Below are positions 1 to 11,840 of a stretch of 64,000 nt of DNA, in pieces (the stretch's first letter is position 1; the number at the start of each line of letters is the position of its first letter). Source of the DNA: Haemonchus contortus (lineage: Eukaryota > Nematoda > Chromadorea > Rhabditida > Trichostrongylidae); NCBI GenBank assembly GCA_000469685.2, contig LS997563.1, positions 29,055,897 to 29,119,896 on the forward strand, read 5' to 3'. Both the position numbers and the translations under genes were made by a program. Under the pieces are notes generated by a model. The model saw only the letters and a list, made by a program, of their open reading frames with translations. It had not been told where the DNA came from and did not search any database.

Positions 1-758
1 TCTCCAACTTCTCTCTTGCTTTACCTCGGCACAGTTGTTTTTGGTTAAAATACTTTTGTGCCGTGCGAGTTTGTTATGTGGAACAATTTATCTGAATAAC
101 GGTCCAACGTCTCGTCTTCTCTTCGTCCATCGTCTTCTTCAGGAACCAAAAATGCAAGTCGAGATGATTTGCATATATCCAAGAAGCGCATAAAGCCTCT
201 GGCGAATGTGACGACGATATTAGAACCCATATTTCGAAGAGATCGCCAAAGTTCCACCGCTCAAGCGGGCAAAATCCATGGTCTGTCGACTGTCAGTGCG
301 AATGAATTTTGCTGCCTCCCTTATACTTTGATCTTCCTTGTCAGGAATCAGAAATTTGGTAAGAGGTCAGGCGACAACGTGTGAACACGGACGAGAGATG
401 GCAGGACTAGACTCGGCCAATACAGCAGGGAATATCCCTAATTGGAGTGGAGTTCATCGAGGTAGTGGAACGAGTATGAAATGAGCATGTTGGTAAAAAC
501 TCGAAAACAAGTTGGAATAAATGATGTTTGAACAGTGTCAATCAAACAGAGATCTTGAGCAGGACTTCGCTCATGGCGAGTCGGACGCGTACGAGGTGTG
601 CAGGAGTGTTTTGTTGCTTGGTTGAAAATCAACGACTACTGTTCTCCTGTATCACAGCGTCCAAGTTTGAAAGTAATGCAGGCGGTCAATCAATTCGAAC
701 ATGAGGAGGAGGAGGACCCGGCGTCAGCTGAGCGAGTGGTTTACTACATTAACGTGGT
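1..758. other. No gene recognised
   Basis: Only short open frames without recognisable protein character or consistent splice signals are visible. It lies downstream of the minus-strand gene ending at 759. No AATAAA signal for that gene was found close to its stop, so the 3' untranslated end is not defined. Confidence 0.4.
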
Positions 759-1987
759 CTAGATACACTGAAATGAATGAATAATTTAAAAAATACCCAT
801 TGTTCTCGTCTATTGTCTTCCATGATGAAAAAAGTAGTATTGGCTCACCCCATCGTCAATTACGTGTTTGTTTAGGTCATTGGAAATGACGATGCCATCG
901 TCATAGTCGTCTGCGCTTATCTGGAATCATGGGCATCTCATAGAAATCCATACCGTATTCATTCATAACTTCTACGATCCATGTGCTTTGGAACGATTAT
1001 TAAATTCAGCGGCGGCCGAAGTTATGACCACTTCATTATCGGTTGAGCACCCCAACCCAAATAAAGTCTTCCCAGAATCGAGACAGTGTTCGAATCAGAC
1101 GCTTACCTGGTGATGGCGCTTAATAGTGATGCTTTTCAGAACGCTGGGAATGAATAGATCGCCATTTCTCATTTCTATATCCCATATCAGCTGTATTCTC
1201 ACGACTGCTGTTACTTTCATATTTATGAAGGCATCTTTCACCTCAAAAGACGGAAGGATGAGAAGTCCTCCAAATTTAATAATTCTGTTTTTATCACACA
1301 CGACTATCGCTTGCTGTCATATGCTTAGGTTGAGGGTAATGCGTCTGTGGTAAGCAAACCGCTTGCGATGGAGCATATGTACAAGTCAGCGATTTCATTC
1401 TTTCACTTGATTCTGATGCCAATTAAGAGATAACGAAGGGATTTAAGGCTGGTTGAGCCTGTCCGAAGATTTTAGCCGAGGGGCCGGGTGTAGCAGAATG
1501 CGCCATTGGTTCTACAGCACCTGCCCCCACCTTAGGTATGGACCACTCCCCTCGATGTTTAACTGGAATTTAGTGTGTCAGTATGCGCATACGGTCTATA
1601 CAATGAATTGCGGGTGTTAGCCATCATATGAAGTAAGACGCATTTCATAAGAGAAAAAAAGGTACAGGTATGGGGTAGAGTGGCCAGAGAAGACGTGAAA
1701 ACACAGCAATCTCGGAAAGGATCTACAAGGAAGCGAAATTTCGGTAAATACAGCGTTTGAGGCCGAATGTGCAGCTATTAGGTATGTACGCATTCAATGA
1801 CCTCTCTTACCGTAGGTTGAACAACAGCCTTCTGCTCCGTTTCAACTTCTTCTTTAATCGATGCAACAAGCTCTTCAGGTATGAATATGGGAATCCATTC
1901 TGTTCCGAGTACTAACTCATTAGTATATATGTTGTAGCAATACACTGCTGCATGAGCTTTTCCTGAAGGAATGGTGTCATCGCTCAT
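759..1987 (-). CDS. Small protein of unknown function, five exons
   Basis: I do not recognise the family. Five minus-strand exons join with consistent GT-AG introns and phases: 1811-1987, 1531-1562, 1107-1284, 849-920 and 759-767, giving 156 codons including a TAG stop. The 32-nt second exon is needed to reconcile the phases of its neighbours, which supports the model. The product would be about 155 residues. It starts MSDDTIPSGKAHAAVYCYNI, has a hydrophobic stretch around FGGLLILPSF, and ends in an acidic tail (ADDYDDGIVISND, then HVIDDGCI). No signal peptide or clear membrane span is seen. The start at 1987 is the first ATG after an in-frame TAG, but upstream coding exons are possible because that stop could lie in an intron. 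It could also be the end of a larger gene. Function unknown. Confidence 0.5.
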
Positions 1988-3034
1988 CTCTATGCCTACT
2001 TGCTATCTCTTGGCCAATTTCTTCCCGGACATTCTGGCTATCATCTGCCTTTTTGCAATCTAGTTAGTTTTATTCAGGAAATTTTCTGGTGTATTGTTCA
2101 ACATTCAAAAACTATCATTTAGTAACGAGTCGCTAGGCACGCAGAAAAGCCATCGGAGTTAGCCTCGTTATGAAATGACGCACGAGTTTTTCGTACCACT
2201 AGTTCAGAAATACTGCTTGCTGTTTTGTTATCGTTGGTATTGCCATCATTATTTGGTCAGGAGTTTTTTATTTCCCCTTTTTTCAGCATTTTATTGATTA
2301 AGCATTAATAAATAATGACGAATACAGACTTCGCTCACCAGTGAAATTTTCGGGAATCTGGAGGTTTACTGGGTGCGTGCAACCTGTATAGTCTTGAAAG
2401 ACAGACATGAATATATCAAGACAATCATCCTTGTTGTATAGCGGCATCCGACATAGGTTCGCCTTGAAGTGTGATTCTATTAGAATTAATCAGTGTTACT
2501 TACTTCACTGCAGAACATGGTTACGCTTACATAGCAATATATACGAGGATGTTTATATCCATATATATCTGTAATATATGGGTCTATGCCCATTTGATTG
2601 AAATTGATTGCTGAACTGGCATATCCCTTCTTATCCTGCGCTGACCTCCAAATCGTTACTGAGAATCGCTTTTGTTCGTTACAACTATACTGCGCGGCTG
2701 AAATTTTTTGGTTGACATAAAATCGATGTTCATTTTATCACTACGCTCAACTTCTCAAAATTATTTTCTCGAACAGATGTTGCCCAGAGACTTACAAAGT
2801 TGGCGAGCTAAGGGCAAAAATTGGGCATCGGTTGGGAATCGAAACTACATTTGTGCTTTGTGGGCACCATGCTATTTACCGCTAACAGTAGCGACCCCTA
2901 TGCATAGTAAATAGTAAACAATGAATTCATCTGGTACCGATACGAATTGCGGATTACCACGCACCCTGATGATTTGCCTCAGTCAGCCTACATACAACCC
3001 AACACTTTTATCCAGCAGATAAGTCTGGTACATA
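1988..3034. other. No gene recognised
   Basis: AT-rich sequence with short open frames only. No splice-consistent exons, RNA genes or recognisable repeats were found before the TTAA at 3035. Confidence 0.4.
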
Positions 3035-3760
3035 TTAAAGGCACGGTGGTTCACGATGAAATGGTTACTGAGTTCTTCCCTCAGGAATACTCAGTGGCCC
3101 CCGCAAGGGTAGTTGAAAGGACCCGGGTCTGAAATCTTTTCTCCGAAAGCGGCGTCGCCCACGCCGCAACAGCCGCGTATCGCAGGATTGCGATGGGAGA
3201 TTGGAGCGCGCAATTTGTGAGGTAGGGAGTTCTTTAGTTATTTGAATTGGCTGGCCGCTATCTTCAACTCCAATGCGGTCTTGATCGCCGCTAATGTAGG
3301 AGGAGTCATTCTAATTAAACAAATCTAACAAATATAAAAACAAGAAAAAGAAAGATAAAAAACGATCAAAACTAACAAAAAAGAGAGGCAACTAATGGAA
3401 AATATTGCGTCATACCGATTGGCGGGGAGGCGGGGTGAGTACGGTAATTGCAGTGACATTTGCCGCATGCCGCAAGGGAGAATGCCGCGATCGAGGAGAA
3501 GTTCCGATACCCGAAAGTACCCTCTTAAGCCGGTAAATTCGAAGGTCAGGACATAGCGGGAGCCCTATTCCAGGCTCGCGCGGCCTTCCCGCCCCTCGAT
3601 CGGTGTCACGTCAGACGAGTGTCGAGGCGATAAAGATTGCAAATTTTTGCTTAAGGACCCACACACAATCTGCTGATCGCCGTGTAATGAGGCGATGATT
3701 TCCTCCTACTCTTTTGGTCTCTGCCATTCTTTTTGCTGTTGTGACCACAATTTAATTTTC

Positions 3761-3775
3761 TACCCTAAAAAGCTT
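3761..3775 (+). repeat. Left target-site duplication of the RTE insertion
   Basis: TACCCTAAAAAGCTT here matches TACCCTAGAAAGCTT at 4764-4778 with one difference. The unoccupied relative has a single corresponding TACCCCGAAAGGCT at 13779-13792. Confidence 0.7.
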
Positions 3776-4763
3776 CACCATTCTACAAGGAAGTCATTAT
3801 CAATGTGAAGAGAGGTGTCCGGCAGGGCGATACCATATCGCCCAAACTTTTCAGTGCCGCTCTCGAGAATATCATGCGTCATTTGGAATGGGAAGACTTG
3901 GGAGTGAAGGTCGACGGCCGCTATCTACATCACCTCCGCTTTGCAGACGACATCGTTCTCATAACACCGAACATCGAGCAGGCGGAACGAATGCTGGCCG
4001 AGTTTGACAATGCTTGTGGAAAGATCGGATTGAGACTGAACTTAACGAAGACGATGTTCATGAAAAACGGTTTGGTACCTGATGCTCCCTTCACGCTAAA
4101 CGGAAAGAATATCTCCGAATGCTCTAGCTATGTGTATCTAGGTCGGGAAGTCAACATGATGAACGACCTAGCTCCGGAGCTGTGCAGAAGGAAACGCGCT
4201 GCGTGGGGAGCTTTCAAGAATATCGAGGGAGTAGTGAAGAAGACAAAGAACATCCGGCTCCGCGCTCACCTTTTCGACACTGCTGTTCTTCCTGCTTTGA
4301 CGTACGCCTCAGAGACTTGGACTCTACGAAAGCAGGATGAGCATGCTGTCAGCGCTGCTCAACGCGCTTTGGAAAGGACGATGCTCGGAATTTCCCTGTA
4401 CACGCAAGTGCAGGGGGGAATCCGGAGTTCCGAGCTCCGTCAACGAACGAAGATCAGGGATGCCGTTGACCACGCCAAGAAATCGAAGATCAGGTGGGCC
4501 GGACACGTTATGCGATATAGTGATGACCGTTGGACCAGGGCGGTTACTGACTGGATCCCTCGGGACATCAAACGAACTCCAGGAAGGCCGCCAACGAGTT
4601 GGTCAGACTTCTTCACGAAAGCTCTGAACGAAAGGAATGTTGATCCTCGTGTCCTGGAGCGATTCATTGGACCACTCTGGCTCGTAACAGGGACGAATGG
4701 AGACGTTACTGGCGCCCGCTCGAGGAAATCGACGATCAACGGGACGACAGGTGATACAGGTGA
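3776..4763 (+). pseudogene. 5'-truncated RTE-type LINE, reverse transcriptase C-terminal half
   Basis: The insert opens in the middle of a reverse transcriptase domain and reads on the plus strand. Visible features are KRGVRQGDTISPKLF near 3808, the catalytic FADD at 3940-3951, the thumb region, and the conserved tail WAGHVMR...GRPPTSW typical of nematode RTE elements. The expected last codons (WRPLEEIDDQRDDR then TGA at 4752-4754) lie one frame away from the main frame, so there is a frameshift near 4640-4670. The open frame running on to 4839 is host element sequence. The insert ends in a short GGTGATACAGGTGATAC repeat, as RTE elements often do. It lacks the endonuclease and the first half of the polymerase, so it is dead on arrival. 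Flanking duplications at 3761-3775 and 4764-4778 mark target-primed insertion. Confidence 0.88.
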
Positions 4764-4778
4764 TACCCTAGAAAGCTT
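4764..4778 (+). repeat. Right target-site duplication of the RTE insertion
   Basis: This is the partner of 3761-3775, directly after the RTE tail repeat. Sequence beyond it resumes the TTAA element, matching the copy at 13792 onward. Confidence 0.7.
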
Positions 4779-5045
4779 AAAGAAAGGTGGACTATTTTTG
4801 CTGTTATTGGGGTCTTCGTCAGCTTATGCTTATGAGTGAATTTTCGCTCACCGCAGTCACTTATTCGCACGAGGACCCACACGTACGCACTGACACACAC
4901 TGTGTAACTCGTCCAAACGCCCCATTCTTCATTTTTCTGGTCTCACTCTCATCCAGCCCCCTTTTCAACGATTTTTCGAAGCGTTTTTTCACTTTGCAAA
5001 CACCGATTCAAGCAGATTCTTCGTCTTCATCGCACTATTTTCCAT

Positions 5046-5950
5046 CTTACCTACTCTGATGCAATGGACGCCTTGCTCGGATTGGGCGAGTGTCGCTCCG
5101 GGATTCAATCGTCCACAATCAGAAATGCGTAAAAAAAATTTTCTAATCAAATAAAATCCAAGCTAAGCGTTCCCGTTGTTTACCTTCTTAGGATTTTGCA
5201 GGGAAGTTGGTGACTTGATATTAGTAATGTTTCCTTTATCAAAAAAAAACTCGAGAAACTTGCTTAAGCTGCAATATTACCGCACTTACCACAAGAATAA
5301 TGGACTTACCAACAACATCACATAGAAGAAAGATCGAAGGGGCGAGCAACAAAGCTGATCTGAAAGTATACTCATAATGCTTACACAGAGCTCAGAAACC
5401 TTTACGACAAGTCTTATTGTTACAGAAACGATACAGATACAGGTACAGAAACGATCAGCGCAGTGAGCAACGAAATACAAAATTCACAATGACTAAGTCA
5501 AAATACTAAGAATGTTGTTCGGGGAAGAAGTGGTACAATCTGGGTCCTCTTCAAAAGAATAAGAAAAAGCTAGTGCGCCAGTTACAATATAGCTTGCACT
5601 ATTCCAGCCACGAAATTGCAAATGCAAATACCTATCAAAAAAGGAAATAGGCAAAAAATATGGAGGTGAAGGGCTGAAATAGAGCAAGGCACCTAATGCT
5701 TATAAAATAGGCTGTACGAAAAATTAGATCTTATGGCCGTTGAGCGTAGGATGTATTAACCTTCTCGTTCACCATAGTAGCGTTATGCTGCTGTTCAGCA
5801 CGCGCTTTCACCTTTGCGTGACCGAGCGCTGTATATGGTGCAGCACGCCAACGTTTCGACCCCTTTGTCCCTATGCTACATTTTTTTCTCCAATGTGGTG
5901 AATCTATAAACTCGGGTCCGGACGATAACATATATACATATGTGGAAGTG
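5046..5950. other. No gene recognised
   Basis: The stretch between the TTAA element and the LTR element is AT-rich and holds only short frames. A small imperfect tandem of ACAGAAACGATACAG lies near 5424-5456. Nothing else could be assigned. Confidence 0.4.
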
Positions 5951-6273
5951 TGTCGGTAAGCAGGTCAATGATCTACCCTAGGAAGAGGAGGACCTTGGGC
6001 GGGAAACCGACCACATGAAAGGGGGCCAGGAGATGGAGTTCTGTTCTGCAGTATTTGGAGTTACAGTCCCCACGCACGTCCCTCTTTCGCCGTCCTCCCC
6101 ATTCCTCACAAATATTCGCTTATTTCTTTGCTTTCCACACTGTACGTTGTTCTCGTTTCTTACCGAATTGTTTGCTATCGTATTCGTTTTTTGTTCCGCA
6201 ATAAGCGAATTAGTAAGGGTCGATGTATTTTTGTCTACACGTTTTGCGTATCGATATCTCGCTACCGGGTACA
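5951..6273 (+). repeat. 5' LTR
   Basis: It starts TGTCGGTAAGCAGGTCAA and ends GGGTACA immediately before a TGG. It aligns along its length with 12748-13068, with substitutions and small indels. The exact end is set by the CA terminus and the following TGG; similarity is clear only to about 6264. Confidence 0.85.
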
Positions 6274-6291
6274 TGGGGACCGAACCGCTAG
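6274..6291 (+). other. Candidate primer-binding site
   Basis: TGGGGACCGAACCGCTAG directly follows the LTR and starts with TGG, as a site complementary to a tRNA CCA end should. I did not match it to a particular tRNA. Confidence 0.45.
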
Positions 6292-6448
6292 AGTGAGCTA
6301 TAGATCGTGAGATATACACCGGACTGGAGAGGCCGAAGAGTGAGAGAGGCCGCAGATCAGCAAGAACTGTAGTTAAAGATAGGTTCGCCATTAAGAAAGT
6401 ATTGTTTTTTGCCGCCGTTCGCCGTTTGTCGTCGGCATAGTCAAAGAA

Positions 6449-7680
6449 ATGGATAATAATACAGTGTGTTCCAGGAATATGGCCGAGGAAGAAGCGGGCT
6501 CAGCAGGCAAGAGTCCCACAGTGCAATTGAAGACTCAGGCACCACAGGTGAGTAGCCGAGCTGAGGAGTGTTCAGCAGTTGGGATTAGTGAAGAGCTAAA
6601 AAGGGTCTTAGTAAGAATTAAGCAGATACCCATTAGAGTAGAGGGAAGAATTGGAAGCGGTGAAACACAGAACCAAGTTGTTCCAAGAATTGGAAAGTGA
6701 AGCCATTGGCATAGGCAAAATGCTGGAAGACTTGAAAGCCAACGTAGTGGGATAAAGCAGCTTGGGCGGGAACTGTTCAGAACCCACAATAGATGATCTC
6801 ATCGAGCACAGAACAGAGAACGAGATGGCGAGTCGATTGCTGATATATGCGACATGTTTCAGACTAACGGTCGGGAGGCCCGAAATGAACTGGGGAGGTA
6901 CAACGCACCATGCGTCAGCAATCACACCGAAGCTCGCCAAAGGACGATGATCAAATGGACACGGACACTCACACAGGTGAATTGGAAAGACAATCCCGTA
7001 ACAGGAGATTGGGGGATATAGAGACAAAATTTCAGATGAGACTGAATTCGATGATGTCAGTAAGCCAGACTGGAGCGCCTTACGGTCTATCCTGGAGGCG
7101 GTGTTCCGTGAAAATGGAAGGACAAGCAGTCAGCACATCAGATAAGGAAGCTTCAGTGTTTATGGCCTTAATGCAGGCCAATGCGTGCATAAGTCCTGGG
7201 TTACTCAAGGGGACTAGGTCGGAAAATTTTGATGATTTCATACGACGATTCGAAAGGAAATATAGGACTGTCATTGTGGACGTGCTGAGAGGTTCTAATC
7301 GATATCCTGGAGGATGGCCACTTGGATGGTAGGGCCAAGAGTGTCTTTTTGAGTTTGCCAAGCGAAGTGAAGCACAATGGGTCCGATGCCGTGGTAGAGG
7401 AGTTAAGGAAGTTAATAGCCAGCGACTCTACAGCGGGACGGCTCCGGGCACTGACAGAGCTAAGGAACCTGATAGTGAGGCATAGAGCGGGTCAAAGCGT
7501 TTCGGAGTTCCGCGCAATGTTAGAAAAGTTGGGGTGCCAGGCTAACCCCTCCTGCAGATGGAGTGGTAGGTCTATGGAGTATGGCCAGATATTGCTAGAC
7601 AATTTGAAGAAGTGGCCGGAGCATGTCCACCTGCTGAATACCTTCATAAGGTGAACCCCAGGGAGGCCTATAACGCAGTG
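6449..7680 (+). pseudogene. gag remnant of the LTR element
   Basis: The region starts at an ATG at 6449 (MDNNTVCSRNMAEEE) about 175 bp after the 5' LTR. Pieces in shifting frames continue at 6910-7332 and 7322-7654. The phrase FDDFIRRFERKYRT, followed by SLPSEVKHNG and LRNLIVRHRAGQSVSEF, has the helical capsid character of Ty3/gypsy Gag. No CCHC zinc knuckle was found. At least three frame breaks separate the pieces, so no intact Gag can be made. Confidence 0.65.
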
Positions 7681-8099
7681 AAGGAGTTGGCCCCTAAGTA
7701 TTGAACAATCCAAACTGATGTGGTCAAGTGAAGGAGGGCGAAAGTATGATAAAGGGAGTTGGAAGCAAAGAGCCGCCACCTACCATGAAGGGCCTTCAAG
7801 GACAGATAGTGGTAAGCTAGTCAATTCTGAGGTCAGATACGAGGTCTAACGGCCAAAGACAGTAGACACGTTGAAGCGGGACGCCAAATTGCTAGCGAAC
7901 TTCTGGAAATGAGGCAAAGAAGAAATACAGATGTGATGCCCAAATAGTTGACAGAGCGCGTGCCTAGGCGTGAGAGCGGTTGAGCCGTTAGAGATGCTAT
8001 TGGTAGGAAACATGGTGCCAGTGTGGGCTCGTTTGTTGCGGGCTCTAGCAATACTGGGACAAGGTCTATGATAAGCATTCTACCTGTGGGACTGCGGGC

Positions 8100-11000
8100 A
8101 CGCGCTCAAAAAGAAGCGCTCGATATGGAGAAGTTAGAAGTGTTGCCGGAGAAATCGATGGTGCCGGTATAGGATGCATCATGCAATCGTATGAGCTTCC
8201 TGGGAGCTGTTAAGGTGCAAGTTCACCTGGAAGGAGGTAACACTGCTATCGTAGCCATCTAATGATAAGGATATCCTCCTAGGAATGAACGCGTTGGATC
8301 GATCAGGGGTACAGCTGGTCATAAGATCCGAGATAGGATATGCTAATACAGAGAAGGATGCGAGAGGTGTGACCGTGTTGAAGAGGCTCTATGAACCGCC
8401 GCACGGGTCGGCAATCCTCCATGCGCATTATGAGTTTGAAAGAGAGCAACAGGAAGGAATTGTCTGGTCGGGCAAGTGTGGAATAATAGCTAGAATGTTC
8501 AGGATTCACAATCAGAGTCTCCAAGTGCCCGTCATCAATGACACATTATATTTCGGGAGTGCGAAGAAGTAGGTAAATGCGGAACAGAAAAGTGGCGTGG
8601 AAACGGGAAGAGCAGAATCCTCTGATGATGGATAGCGAGAGTCAGGAGTATAGTAAGCACGAAAGAAAGCTAATACTTCATGAACAGATACGAGAAAGTT
8701 CTAAGGTAGAAAGCTTAGGCGAAGACTTGATTTCAGTTTTGGAGGAGTTCCCTAACGTTTTTTCTATATGTGATAGAGAGCTAACAGGGCCTAATAAGGT
8801 AGAGATGGACATCAATACTGGAGAGAGCAAGTCCAAACGAAAAGTAGGTCAGTTTCATCTGGAATCAGAGAAAAGCTGAAGAAGCTGTTGTCTGACCTAG
8901 AGAACAGAGAAAAGTTGTTTGGAGGGGGCCTTCTCGATTGTATTAGTAGAAAAGAAGGTACTATTCCACTATTACAACCCCAAAAACTCAAAATTTTAAT
9001 TTTCGATGAAACGTCGCCTATAAGGGTAATCCGATGCCCCGATAACGAATATGACCTTCATTTTTGGCGTTGGCGCCATTTAGCGATAATTTGGCGGTAA
9101 GGGTGTTTTCACCAAATTTGCTGAAAACTTGCGTTCAGGGGTTATTTGAGGTCCTGATAACGAATATAACATCCATTTCTGTGTCCCCAGACAACGATTA
9201 AAATTTTTATTGAGCTACATCGTCTCCCCCACAACCTGTATGCCTTGTCGTCGCGCCAAATAGCCTCAGCGCGTAAAATGGATGTTATATTCTTTATCGG
9301 GACCTCAAATAACCCCTAAACGCAAGTTTCCAGCAAATTTGGTGAAAACACCCTTGGCGCCAAATTGGCGCCAATTGGCGCCAAATGGCGCCAGCGCCAA
9401 AAGTGAAGGTCATATCCGTTATCAGGGCATCGGATTACCCCTATAGACGAAATTTCATCGAAAATTAAAATTTTGAGTTTTTGGGGTTGTAATAGTGGAA
9501 TAGTACCGAAAAGAAAGATGGTAGTCTGAGATTATGCGTGGACTATCGGGAATTAAACGAGAGAATCAACTCGGCTCGTACCAGCTACCTAATATTGATG
9601 CAGTACTACGGAGCATGTCAGGAAAATCGTACTTCTCAACTCTGGACCTCTGCAGTGGGTACAGGCAGATACCTCTAATAACCAAAGCACGGGAGAAGTC
9701 CGCATTTACTACGCCGGAGGGACTCTTCCACTTTCGGATCACTCCAACTTTCGGATCCGATCGAGCTCCGCTGTTTTCAAAAACTTGATTGATACTGTTC
9801 TGCGAGATCTTCTTGGCGCTGAGGTATTTTGCTATATCGACGATGTCATCATGAGACACGAGAGAGAGGCATATCGATCTACTGAGGGAAGTCTGCACAA
9901 AGCTGCCGGAAGCGGGACTAAGGCTGAAAGCTTAGAAGTGTATCCTTATGCAAACTAGAGTAAATTTTCGCGCTCACGTTATTGATAGGGATGGTATTCA
10001 CATGGGCCCGGCAAAGGTAGAGTCGATCACTAAGTATCCGGTCTCAAAGAATGCGAAGAATTGAAGGACGTTCTTGGGAATGGCGGCGTTCTATCGTAAC
10101 TTCTGCCTCGGATTTGCTGAAGCGGCAGAAAGTTTGTTTTCGTTGACATCCCCTAAGACAACATGGAGATGGACTGATGAACACAGAGTTGCTCTTGAAA
10201 AAGACAAGGAAATGATATCTAAGTCACCAGTGCTTAGTCAACTCAACATTGAGAAGGCAAGGGATGGGTCCAAACCGTTTATAATTTGTACGGATGCGTC
10301 AATGGTTGGTTCAGAAGCAGTTCTTTCTCAAGAGGGTGAAGATAAGCAACTGCATCCTATTTTGCGTCAAAAAGTCTCAGTATGGCTGAGCGTAGGTACC
10401 ATGTCAGACTTGAAGGCATTAGCGTGATGTTCTCTATTACTCGATTCCACATGTTTATCTATGGACTACCCACGATTGTGTTGTCTGATCATCAGCCGCT
10501 CACAGCCTTATTCAATCGTACCAATGTTTCTGCAAGAGTTTCGCGGTGGTCACTGGAGATACAGAGATATAATCTGGTAATAAAATATGTAAAAGGAAAA
10601 TCAAACGTAGTAGTGGACGCGCTCAGCAGGGGAGCAGCAGTTTTGAGTGTTGAGGAACTTATTCATGAAGTAGGCGACGCGGTGGTTAACACCGTACAGG
10701 TGATTCAGGGTGAGATAAAGTAGATGAAGTGTTTGGAGGAAACAGTGAAATTGCCCCTATCTTAGAAGCAATAGCTCGGGGAGATGAGAAAAGGGTGTTT
10801 CTGTTGACGGGACTGAAAACCCCGGTGTATGCCGCAGATTTCGTGATAGAGGAAGCTGAATTGAAAATGTTTTAGAAGGACGGAACTTCGGTATACGTGG
10901 CCCCAAAAAGTGCTCGCCAAGAGATCTTTCACGAAGCACATGCAGGAACATTTGCTGGGTATTTTAGGGCTCACAAATTGTTGAACTGGCTCAAGAAAGA

Positions 11001-11760
11001 AGTATTCTGACCTACCATGGTTCAGGACAACGGAGTGCCGGCGTTACTTCGCGTAAACGCGAGACCAAAGATAGTACTCCCATTGAAGCCTATCGCTACC
11101 ACGTAAAGGGCATTGACGTGCTAGAGTTGGGAAACACGACAAACGGCAATCGCTATGCGATTACGGTCATTGACCACTTTTCCAAATCCGCTGCGGCATA
11201 CCCGGTGCCCAACAAATCAGGCAGAGCTTGAGAACCGGGTAATGGAGGAGTTGCGACGTAGTACAGTGGGTCCTGTGGAGTGGGACGTAAGATTGCCGTT
11301 TTGCATGTTCGCATACAATATAACACCGCATCAAGCAACCTGTGAGAGCCCATACTTTATTTTACAGGCGTGGATCCAGGTTATCCATCGGCAGTAATCC
11401 TAACGGTGGAGTGTCGTGATATACGATGGATGAAAGTAGGGATGATTATAAAGCGATGGCTGACGTCCGCGATAGAGTTAAAGAATATAATGAGCTGATA
11501 CGAGGAAAAATGAAAATGGAGTATGAAAGGCGAAATAAGGTCGACAGTAGTAAACATCCTAAAGTAGGAGATGGGTCTATATGTTGTCTCCAAAAGAGAA
11601 GGCCATAAGCACTCATTCATAGCTGACCTGTGATTTGGCTGGGCCCTTTCGAGTGATAGAGGCGAGTGAGAACTCGGCGGTCATCAGTAGAATAGGGGAG
11701 AACGTAGAGCCCATACGTGTGCAATTTGACATGTTGAGGATTGTACCGTCCTATACTCTA
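8100..11760 (+). pseudogene. pol remnant: protease, RT, RNase H, integrase
   Basis: The order of landmarks is Ty3/gypsy. LLGMNALD near 8280 is typical of the end of the aspartic protease. The RT fingers start just before and resume after the fold-back insert at 8957-9507. LDLCSGYRQIPL follows near 9640, and the catalytic YIDD is at 9833-9844. The RNase H runs from about 10260 (FIICTDAS) to 10660 (VVVDALSRGA), with a frame overlap at 10382-10427. The integrase zinc-binding region lies near 10925 (FHEAHAGTF), the core near 11155 (AITVIDHFSKSAAAYPVP), and the C-terminal GPFRVIEA module at 11641-11760. Stops and frameshifts separate all these domains, so the element cannot make a working polyprotein. 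Confidence 0.88.
8957..9507. mobile_element. 551-bp fold-back element with 8-bp target duplication
   Basis: The two ends are long inverted repeats of each other: GGTACTATTCCACTATTACA at 8957 pairs with its reverse complement ending at 9507. The arms cover roughly 8957-9179 and 9276-9507, leaving a spacer of about 100 bp. It is flanked by exact GAAAAGAA copies at 8949-8956 and 9508-9515. The right arm carries a cluster of GGCGCCA motifs (about 9350-9400). It encodes nothing. The 8-bp duplication is the size made by hAT-type transposases, but the long arms and lack of a clear terminus motif leave the superfamily open. Confidence 0.85.
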
Positions 11761-11840
11761 GACGATCGTAACGATACAGTAACCAGTAGAGGTAGAAGGG
11801 GAAGGAAAGCAAAAGCTAGCGTGAACAAAGTAAGTACTAC

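Larger units (their letters stand above)
3035..5045. mobile_element. TTAA-flanked non-autonomous element, copy 1, split by an RTE insertion
   Basis: The left end is TTAA (3035-3038) followed by AGGCACGGTGGTTCACGA, the end shared by the other family members in this window. Stretches at 3039-3110, about 3520-3775 and 4779-5045 match, in order, the shorter relative at 13477-14029. About 400 bp at 3115-3515 is absent from that relative. The block 3776-4763 is a later LINE insertion. The expected right end (inverted AGGCAC plus TTAA) is not recognisable and the similarity fades near 5045, so that boundary is approximate. No transposase is encoded. TTAA target choice suggests mobilisation by a piggyBac-type transposase, which is inference. 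Confidence 0.6.

Noticed and set aside
3805..4839. A 344-residue intact reverse transcriptase gene
   Set aside because: The frame includes a frameshift before the true RTE end and runs into host element sequence after 4763, and it starts in the middle of the domain.
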